A stretch of 13,306 nt of DNA from Spirochaetes bacterium RBG_16_67_19 (lineage in GTDB: Bacteria; Spirochaetota; Spirochaetia; SZUA-6; DRHE01). The stretch lies in assembly GCA_001829505.1 (NCBI GenBank), contig MIBK01000160.1:1-13306 (forward strand), in the 5' to 3' direction. The notes below the pieces were generated by a model, which was given only the letters and a program-made list of their open reading frames with translations, had not been told where the DNA came from and made no database searches. The translations under genes and the position numbers were made by a program. The first letter of the stretch is position 1; each line of letters begins with the position of its first letter. Shown in pieces: positions 1 to 5,304 of this stretch.

Positions 1-387
1 CTGGACCAGCGCCGGCCGGCCTGCATCCTGGCGGGGGGCGAGACCACGGTGAGGGTGACCGGCCGGGGTCGGGGGGGCAGGAACCAGGAATGCGCCCTGG
101 CCTTTCTGGAGGAATTGGGCCGGGCTGGGCCCGCCGCGGCGGGTCTGCACTTCCTGGCCGCCTCCTCGGATGGGACCGACGGACCCACGGACGCGGCGGG
201 GGCTTTCGCCTCCCAGGCCCTCCTGGAGGAAAGCCGGCGGCTGTGGCTGCGGCCCGCGGAGTACTTACGGGAAAACGATTCCTACGGATTCTTTCAAAGC
301 ATCGGCGGGCTGCTGCGCACGGGGCCGACCAACACCAACGTCTGCGACTACCTGATCTGCCTGGCCGATAGCGGCGAAGGGACTTGA
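1..387 (+). CDS. Glycerate 2-kinase, MOFRL family (C-terminal part only)
   Basis: Reading frame 1 is open from the first base, so the gene starts upstream of the window and only about 128 C-terminal residues are seen. They match the MOFRL domain of glycerate 2-kinases (GckA/TtuD type), which phosphorylate D-glycerate to 2-phosphoglycerate in the cytoplasm. Recognisable family motifs, in order, are LAGGETTV, GRGGRNQE, the SSDGTDGPTDAAG stretch, and the terminal GPTNTNV(C)DYLICL. The family usually ends within a few residues of that last motif. Here the last seven residues (ADSGEGT) and the TGA stop are encoded by the antisense of the neighbouring tRNA gene, so the natural end of the enzyme appears to be run into the tRNA. 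The family call is firm; the exact substrate is inferred. Confidence 0.9.
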   Translation: MDQRRPACILAGGETTVRVTGRGRGGRNQECALAFLEELGRAGPAAAGLHFLAASSDGTDGPTDAAGAFASQALLEESRRLWLRPAEYLRENDSYGFFQSIGGLLRTGPTNTNVCDYLICLADSGEGT

Positions 388-441
388 ACCCCTGACACAG
401 CGGATATGAGCCGCTTGCTCTACCACCTGAGCTACGCCGCC
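369..441 (-). tRNA. tRNA-Met (anticodon CAT), elongator type
   Basis: The reverse complement folds as a full 73-nt cloverleaf: acceptor GGCGGCG/CGCCGCT, D arm GCTC-AGGTGGTA-GAGC, anticodon stem AGCGG/CCGCT with loop CTCATAT (anticodon CAT), variable loop GTGTC, T arm AGGGG-TTCAAGT-CCCTT, discriminator A. No CCA is encoded. The initiator signature is absent: positions 29-31 are CGG rather than GGG, and pair 11-24 is C-G. It is therefore an elongator Met tRNA, or less likely a tRNA-Ile2 whose C34 becomes lysidine. One oddity is that the first acceptor pair is G1-U72 instead of G-C. It is convergent with, and overlaps by 19 nt, the end of the glycerate kinase gene. Confidence 0.93.
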
Positions 442-459
442 TGGACGGAAACCGGTTGT

Positions 460-488
460 AATGTAGCGGGCCAGGGTGAGCCTGTCAA
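460..488 (-). promoter_or_regulatory. Promoter of tRNA-Met
   Basis: On the minus strand there is a perfect -35 box TTGACA (488-483), a 17-nt spacer, and a -10 box TACATT (465-460, 4 of 6 consensus). Predicted transcription start is near 453, about 12 nt before the mature tRNA 5' end at 441. This leaves a short leader for RNase P to remove. Confidence 0.7.
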
Positions 489-503
489 GTTCTCCCGGTA
501 ACC

Positions 504-532
504 TTGAACCGGGCGCGGGAAGGCCTTATAAT
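504..532 (+). promoter_or_regulatory. Promoter of the thioesterase/cyclase operon
   Basis: A -35 box TTGAAC (504-509), a 17-nt spacer and a perfect -10 box TATAAT (527-532) predict a start near 539, only about 4 nt before the ATG at 543. The upstream TTG at 504, which would extend the reading frame by 13 codons, is the -35 box itself. The ATG is therefore the likely start and the mRNA is nearly leaderless. The promoter is back to back with the tRNA promoter; their -35 boxes are 15 bp apart. Confidence 0.72.
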
Positions 533-542
533 CCTCAACCGG

Positions 543-935
543 ATGACGCACGAGTGCGCGCTGGAAGCCCGTTCCTACGAGTGCGACAGCTACGGGCACG
601 TGAACAATGCTGTATACCTGAACTACCTGGAATACGCCCGGCTCGAATTCATGCGACGGGCCGGTATCCGCTACGATGACCTGCGCGCCCGGGGTTATGG
701 CCTGGTGGTCACCCGGGTGAGGATCGACTACAAGCGCCCGGTGCGCAGCGGGGAAGGCCTGCGCGTACTCACCGAACCCCTGGCCAAGGGCAGCGTGCGC
801 TGCACCTTCGGCCAGCGCGTCTATCGCGCCGAGGAGCTGGTCGCCGACGCTGAAGTCACCTGGGCCTGCATCGGGCCGGACGGCAGGCCCGCCCGCTTGC
901 CCCCCGAGCTGGACGTGCCGGAGCTGAAGCCATGA
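543..935 (+). CDS. Acyl-CoA thioesterase, 4HBT hotdog family (YbgC/FadM-like)
   Basis: A 130-residue cytoplasmic protein with the hotdog-fold thioesterase signature near its N-terminus: YECDSYGHVNNAVYLNY, then LEYARLEFMRRAGI. D15 in the D-x-x-G-H-V-N-N motif is the expected catalytic aspartate of the 4-hydroxybenzoyl-CoA thioesterase family. Members hydrolyse acyl-CoA or acyl-ACP thioesters; the chain preferred here cannot be read from sequence. Length is normal for the family (about 130-150). The ATG at 543 is chosen because a promoter covers 504-532. There is no Shine-Dalgarno sequence, consistent with a leaderless transcript. It is the first gene of the operon and its TGA overlaps the next ATG (ATGA, 932-935). 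No obvious reason links it to the signalling genes downstream beyond co-transcription. Confidence 0.9.
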   Translation: MTHECALEARSYECDSYGHVNNAVYLNYLEYARLEFMRRAGIRYDDLRARGYGLVVTRVRIDYKRPVRSGEGLRVLTEPLAKGSVRCTFGQRVYRAEELVADAEVTWACIGPDGRPARLPPELDVPELKP

Positions 936-1849
936 AGGTCAGCGGGCGTCTGCAGAACTTCCTGGCCCAGTCCATGGCCCAATCCCTGACGGTGGAGCTC
1001 ATGGAGAAGCTAGCCGGGAGGGTCATTCCCGACTACGACCTGCACCGCCAGTCCGGTTTCCCCCCCCAGATCCCCATCCCGCAGCGCGACGCGGCCCAGC
1101 TGATCGCCCGGGACGTCGTGCGCCTGGGGCAGCTGCGGCGTTTCACCGAGGCCCTCATCGAGGTGGAGCGCGACGGGCTGATGGGCCGTTCCGTGACCAT
1201 GCGCTTCCTGCCCAGGCTCATCGACGAGATCGAAAGCCTGGGATTCGTTTTCAAGCAGGAGTACGGCCAGTTCGTGGAAGGCGGGGAGGGGGCGCGGACC
1301 AAGGGCTGGGGCGTGCTGCAGGAGGGCTCCACCTACGAGTTCAGCTTCCTGCGCATGGACATCGCCGGCAACTCTAAGCTGGTCCGCAAGTATCCCAAGG
1401 CCGAGGTGCTCCGGGCCTTTGCCGACCTGCGCAGGCTGCTTTCGGCCATCGTGGAGAGGCGCGACGGGAGGATCTGGCATTGGGAGGGCGACGGTGGCAT
1501 CGGCGCCTTCCTGTTCGGGGCCAAAAATGTGCAGGCGGCGCTGGCCGGCATGGAGATGCTGCTGGAGCTGTTCATGTACAATCTTACGCAATGCTCGCTC
1601 GCCGGCGACCTGCACGTGCGGCTGGCGGTGCACACCGGCCCCTGCCAGTTCCTGACCAACTACAAGGACATCCGCAGCGACACCCTGCGCCGCCTGGAAA
1701 CCCTGGAGGGACAGTACGCCGCCCCGGACAGCCTGATCCTCTCCCCGGGGGTGTACTCGGACCTGGGCACCAAGCTGGAATGGTTCTTCCGGCCGGTGGC
1801 CGCCACCGATCGGCATACCCTGTACCAGTACAGCCTGGGTTGGGAGTAG
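932..1849 (+). CDS. Class III nucleotidyl cyclase-like protein, divergent
   Basis: A 305-residue soluble protein. Residues 1-130 are a mostly helical region I do not recognise. Residues 135-300 resemble a class III adenylate/guanylate cyclase homology domain: FLRMDIAGNSKLV with metal-binding D143, the DGRIWHWEGDGG turn with the second metal aspartate D187, and LHVRLAVHTGPCQF corresponding to the usual R-x-G-I-H-x-G strand. The motif normally written V-N-L-A-A-R-L is SDTLRRLE here, so the transition-state Arg is kept (R254) but the Asn is Asp (D250). Both metal sites are present, so it may make a cyclic nucleotide, but this is inferred. Start: the ATG overlaps the thioesterase stop and has GGAG 8 nt upstream. 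A paralogous, degenerate copy follows 4 nt later, and the two are probably co-translated. Confidence 0.75.
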   Translation: MKVSGRLQNFLAQSMAQSLTVELMEKLAGRVIPDYDLHRQSGFPPQIPIPQRDAAQLIARDVVRLGQLRRFTEALIEVERDGLMGRSVTMRFLPRLIDEIESLGFVFKQEYGQFVEGGEGARTKGWGVLQEGSTYEFSFLRMDIAGNSKLVRKYPKAEVLRAFADLRRLLSAIVERRDGRIWHWEGDGGIGAFLFGAKNVQAALAGMEMLLELFMYNLTQCSLAGDLHVRLAVHTGPCQFLTNYKDIRSDTLRRLETLEGQYAAPDSLILSPGVYSDLGTKLEWFFRPVAATDRHTLYQYSLGWE

Positions 1850-1853
1850 GCGC

Positions 1854-2834
1854 GTGGAGGTGCTGCTGTTCAGCGACAATCCGAAGCTCAGGCTGGCCTT
1901 CAAGGTCCGGGGGGCCTTTCGCCTCAGGTCCCTGGGCTGGAAGGACTTCCAGCGCGAGATCGCCGTGCCGAGCGTTCCCGCCCTCTGCTACCTGGATCTG
2001 GCCACTCACCCCCCCTGGCGGCTGGCGAGCGTCCTGCGGCTGATCCGGGCCAGGCCGCAGCTCTCCTACGGCCTGGTGGACCGCCGCGGCCAGCAGCGCG
2101 ACGTGGCCCGGCTGTTCCAGGAGGGGGCCGCGGACTACGTGGACCGGGAGGCCCTGCTCGCGGGGGTGACCGCCAAGCGCCTCCTGCGCGTCGTGTCCTT
2201 CCTGCGTACCCGGCGTTCGGAGGTTCCGGTCGGCCTGCCGGGCGGGGTGGGCGGCAGGCTTCTGCCCTCCGGCACGGACTGGTCGGAGGTGACCCCCGAG
2301 CGGGAATATACCTTCTGCCTGCTGTTCATCGAGCTGGACGGCAGGGAGGAGATGGAGAAGAAGTACGGGGTGAAGAACCTGGGCATCGCCCTGGCCTCCT
2401 TCCGCGCATTCCTGGAAAGCGCGGTGAAGCCGGCCCACGGCCGCCTGTGGATCTGGACCGGCTTCGGGGGCATCGTGCTTTTCCCCTTCAGCGGCGCCGA
2501 CTGTCCGGCGCTGGGCTGCCTGTTCCGCCTGGTGCTGTTCCGCCACCTGTACGACGTTGAGGAGTCCCAGTTCCCCAACTTCCTGTCTTATCGCCTGGCC
2601 ATGATGATCGGCAACCTGACCTACACTCAAGCAAACGTGGGCAGCGTGGTTTCCGACAGCCTGAACTCGGTTTTCCATCTCGGCCAGGAGTTCGCCAAGC
2701 CCGGGCAGTTCTGCCTGACCGACGAAGTGCTGCGCTTCGGTCACCCGGCGCTCAAGGAATACTTCCTGGAGGCCGGCCATTTCGAGGGCAGGAGGATCCT
2801 ACGAATGCGCATGCCGCGGCATCGCCGAGACTGA
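1854..2834 (+). CDS. Receiver-like domain fused to a degenerate cyclase-like domain
   Basis: A 326-residue protein with two parts. Residues 1-118 look like a response-regulator receiver fold: EVLLFSDNP, then CYLDLA with D48 at the usual acceptor strand, then GAADYVDREALL. The invariant Lys near that last motif is Arg (R98), so it may be a pseudo-receiver. Residues 145-315 align strand by strand with the cyclase domain of the gene just upstream: TFCLLFIELDG matches FSFLRMDIAG, and GRLWIWTGFGG matches GRIWHWEGDGG. Both metal-binding aspartates are lost (D143 to E160, D187 to F204) and the transition-state Arg is Ser (S272). It is very likely catalytically dead and may act as a regulatory partner of the intact copy. 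The GTG start has GGAG 7 nt upstream and lies 4 nt after the previous stop. The domain alignment was made by eye. Confidence 0.7.
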   Translation: MEVLLFSDNPKLRLAFKVRGAFRLRSLGWKDFQREIAVPSVPALCYLDLATHPPWRLASVLRLIRARPQLSYGLVDRRGQQRDVARLFQEGAADYVDREALLAGVTAKRLLRVVSFLRTRRSEVPVGLPGGVGGRLLPSGTDWSEVTPEREYTFCLLFIELDGREEMEKKYGVKNLGIALASFRAFLESAVKPAHGRLWIWTGFGGIVLFPFSGADCPALGCLFRLVLFRHLYDVEESQFPNFLSYRLAMMIGNLTYTQANVGSVVSDSLNSVFHLGQEFAKPGQFCLTDEVLRFGHPALKEYFLEAGHFEGRRILRMRMPRHRRD

Positions 2835-4798
2835 GCCTCGGCCCGCCAGCCCGCCTGGCGTTCCTGCTGGTTCCCGCGCTTCTGCTCACGGGCGCTTCGG
2901 CCTTCTACTTCGCCCGCCACCTGTTCAAGCCCGGGACCGGGCTGGTGGTGAACTTCCCGGAGGTGGTGGTGCGCGGGGGGCAGCTGCGCTTCGCGCCCAA
3001 AACCCCCTTTTCTCCGGCCGTGGCCGCGGGCCTGCTGCCCGAGCGCGACCGGATCCTGGCGGTGGCCGGCCAGCCGGTGCGCACCATCCGCGAGGTGGTC
3101 GAGGCGGAAGCCCAGGTCCGCGACTTCCGGCCCGTGCCGGTGGAGGTCGAGCGCGACGACGGCCGGCGCCTGACACTGGAGATCCTGCCGGTGCTGCCCC
3201 TGGCCCGCCCGGACTGGGCCTTTGCCCTGCTGTTCTGCGCCGCGCTGGGCTTCATGTGCTTCTACCTGATCCTGCGCCTTCCGGAGGACCCGGCCTCCAA
3301 CCTGATCGCGCTGGCCGCCCTTTTCTACCTGGTGTTCACGGCGGTGAAGCCCTTCTACTACGAGAGCCTGGCTTCCAACCTGCTCGTGCACCTGGGCAAG
3401 CTGACTTCCTGGTTCATGGTGTTTTTCGCCCTGTATTTCCCGCAAGCCCTGGGCAGCCGGCTGATGCGCAGGACCCTGATTTCGGCGGTGCTCCTGGTCT
3501 GCGCGGGATTCATCGCGGTCCGCCTGCTGTACTTCTGGCGCTGGCAGCAGGGGCTGGGGGACCTGTGGTACCTGCGCTACCGCGAGCTGGGACGCTGGCA
3601 GAACGCGGCCGATGGAGCGGCTTTCCTGGCCTATGCAGGGCTGCTGGCCGCTTCCTACCTGCGCTCCCCCCGGCCCGAGGAGCGGCGCCGCATCGAGTGG
3701 ATCCTGGCGGGCTTCCTGATCGGGGTGCCTCCCTATTTCTTCCTGGACCAGCTGCCGCTGATCCTCGGCGAGCCGCCGGGTCTGCGGATCAGCCTGGGGG
3801 GCTTCGCCAACTTCTTCCTGGCCTTCGTCCCGCTGTTGTTCCTTGTCGGCCTGCTGCGGCACCGCATGTTCAACCTGCGCTTTTTCCTGCTGCGCTACCT
3901 GCTGTACTTCCTGCTGGTGCTGTTGATCTTCGCCTTCTTCCTGCTGCTGTACGTCCCCGTGGAGGGCTTTTTCCGCCGGGCCTACGGACTGCCGCCGCGC
4001 CTCTCCGGTTTCCTGGTCACCGCCTTGCTGTTCCTGGTGCTGCTGCCCCTGCGCTCGCTGCTGTGCACGGTGCTGGAGAAGCTCTTCTTTCCCGGGCATT
4101 ACGCCGGCGGGGCGCGCTACTCCGCAACGCTAGAAACCCGCAACCGGGAGCTGCGCCTGCTGCTGGACGAGCTGAACCGCCGGCAGCGGCGCAGCTTCCA
4201 GATGGACAAGCTGGCCGAAATGCGGCAGCTGCTGGAGGGGATCGCCGCCCGCATCGGGGGTCCGGTGGAGAGCGCGGCGGCCGAGCTGCCCGGGAACCCC
4301 CGGGCGCGCTCCGGCCTGTTGGAGCTGCGGGACTTCGCGCGCAAGCTGACCTCCCTGGCCGGGCGCAGCCGCAGCGGGGTGCAGAGGGTTTCGGTGGAAG
4401 CGCTGTGCCGGGCTGCCGGCGCGGAACTGTGCCGGCGTTTCCCGGGCGCGGAGGTACGGCTGGAGGGCGGCGCCGCGGAGGGGGTGCGCTGCCATCCGGA
4501 GGAGCTGGCCCAGGTGCTGCGCTGCCTGCTGGACAACGCCGCGGAGGCCGGTGCCGGCCGGCCCATCCTGCTGCGCCTGCAGCAGGATGGCGGGCAGGTG
4601 AGCGTGTGCGTGGAGGACGAAGGCCCCGGCTTTCCGGCCGGCTGGCGGCCCTTCCGTCCCTTCCGCAGCACCAAGCCCGGGCACGACGGCCTGGGCCTGT
4701 ATTTCTGCAAGACCCTGGTGGAGCGCAATGGAGGCTCGATCCGCATCCTTCCGCCGCTGGACTGCGGTGCCCGCGTACAGGTAACCTTGCGGGAATGA
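2831..4798 (+). CDS. PDZ / multi-TM sensor with kinase-type ATPase domain but no phosphoacceptor His
   Basis: A predicted inner-membrane signalling protein, numbered from CTG 2831 (655 residues). Layout: TM1 about 7-29; a PDZ-like domain about 50-125 (SPAVAAGLLPERDRILAVAG); roughly nine further hydrophobic spans between 129 and 408; a coiled linker; a DHp-like helix about 450-500; and a C-terminal HATPase_c domain. The ATPase boxes are intact: N-box LLDNAAEAG (N569), G1 VEDEGPGF (D596), F-box FRPFRSTKPG, G2 HDGLGLYF. The helix that should read A-H-E-I-x-N-P reads AARIGGP, so the phosphoacceptor His is Ala (A473). Start: no ATG, GTG or TTG lies in frame before GTG 2945, yet that start would delete TM1. 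CTG 2831 forms a CTGA overlap with the upstream stop and is preferred. If that is wrong, 2945 is the first canonical start. Its stop overlaps rnhA (ATGA). Confidence 0.85.
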   Translation: MSLGPPARLAFLLVPALLLTGASAFYFARHLFKPGTGLVVNFPEVVVRGGQLRFAPKTPFSPAVAAGLLPERDRILAVAGQPVRTIREVVEAEAQVRDFRPVPVEVERDDGRRLTLEILPVLPLARPDWAFALLFCAALGFMCFYLILRLPEDPASNLIALAALFYLVFTAVKPFYYESLASNLLVHLGKLTSWFMVFFALYFPQALGSRLMRRTLISAVLLVCAGFIAVRLLYFWRWQQGLGDLWYLRYRELGRWQNAADGAAFLAYAGLLAASYLRSPRPEERRRIEWILAGFLIGVPPYFFLDQLPLILGEPPGLRISLGGFANFFLAFVPLLFLVGLLRHRMFNLRFFLLRYLLYFLLVLLIFAFFLLLYVPVEGFFRRAYGLPPRLSGFLVTALLFLVLLPLRSLLCTVLEKLFFPGHYAGGARYSATLETRNRELRLLLDELNRRQRRSFQMDKLAEMRQLLEGIAARIGGPVESAAAELPGNPRARSGLLELRDFARKLTSLAGRSRSGVQRVSVEALCRAAGAELCRRFPGAEVRLEGGAAEGVRCHPEELAQVLRCLLDNAAEAGAGRPILLRLQQDGGQVSVCVEDEGPGFPAGWRPFRPFRSTKPGHDGLGLYFCKTLVERNGGSIRILPPLDCGARVQVTLRE

Positions 4799-5247
4799 GC
4801 GACATCCAGATCTACACCGACGGCGGCTGTTCCGGCAATCCCGGGCCAGGGGCCTGGGCCTACATCATTCTCCACGGCCAGGACCGTTGGAGCGCCTCGG
4901 AAGCGGCGCCGGACACTACCAACAACCGCATGGAGCTCTCCGCGGTGATCGCCGCCCTGGTGGAGGTCGCCAGCCGCCCGGAATGGGCCTCCTCCAGCCT
5001 GGAGATCTACACGGATTCCGAGTACGTGCAGAAGGGGATCACCCGGTGGATCCGGGCCTGGGAAGCCAACGGCTGGCGCACCAGCAACAAACAGCCGGTC
5101 AAGAACCAGGACCTCTGGCAGCGGCTTCGGCAGCTTTCCTCCGCGCATCCGGTGCAATGGCACTGGCTGGGCGGCCATGCCGGTCACCCGCTGAACGAGG
5201 AGTGCGACCGGCTGGTTCGTCAGGCCATCGCCCGGCAGAAAACCTGA
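4795..5247 (+). CDS. rnhA: Ribonuclease HI
   Basis: A 150-residue cytoplasmic RNase HI, which cuts the RNA strand of RNA-DNA hybrids (R-loops, primers). All catalytic residues are visible: D9 in YTDGGCSGNPGPG, E47 in NNRMELSAV, D74 in IYTDSEYV, H128 in GHAGHP, and D138 in NEECDRLV. The basic handle region (WIRAWEANGWRTSNKQPVKN) is present, as in the E. coli enzyme, and the length is typical. The ATG overlaps the stop of the kinase-like gene by 4 nt (ATGA), so it is probably translated by coupling; there is no strong Shine-Dalgarno of its own. A 57-nt gap separates it from comM with no clear promoter or terminator, so it likely belongs to the same transcript. Confidence 0.97.
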   Translation: MSDIQIYTDGGCSGNPGPGAWAYIILHGQDRWSASEAAPDTTNNRMELSAVIAALVEVASRPEWASSSLEIYTDSEYVQKGITRWIRAWEANGWRTSNKQPVKNQDLWQRLRQLSSAHPVQWHWLGGHAGHPLNEECDRLVRQAIARQKT

Positions 5248-5294
5248 AGGCTTGAGAAAAAGCGCCGGGACCCGCGCCTCCGTTGAACAGGGTG

Positions 5295-5300
5295 AGGAGG
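5295..5300 (+). promoter_or_regulatory. Shine-Dalgarno of comM
   Basis: A perfect AGGAGG lies 4 nt before the GTG at 5305 and selects that codon as the start. It is the strongest ribosome binding site in the left operon. Confidence 0.75.
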
Positions 5301-5304
5301 CGTA

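Noticed and set aside
504..542. TTG start extending the thioesterase by 13 codons
   Set aside because: The TTG is the -35 box of a well-formed promoter whose predicted start lies at about 539.
1010..1903. Long open frame on the minus strand opposite the cyclase-like gene
   Set aside because: Shadow frame produced by high third-position GC; low-complexity composition, no family resemblance, and the plus-strand protein has clear motifs.
2795..2834. Programmed frameshift fusing the pseudo-cyclase to the membrane kinase-like protein
   Set aside because: A -1 shift would join the frames, but there is no slippery heptamer before the TGA at 2832; reinitiation at the overlapping CTG is simpler.
2741..4099. 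452-codon minus-strand open frame opposite the membrane kinase-like gene
   Set aside because: Extremely Gln/Glu-rich translation, the mirror of Leu codons in transmembrane segments; not a real protein.
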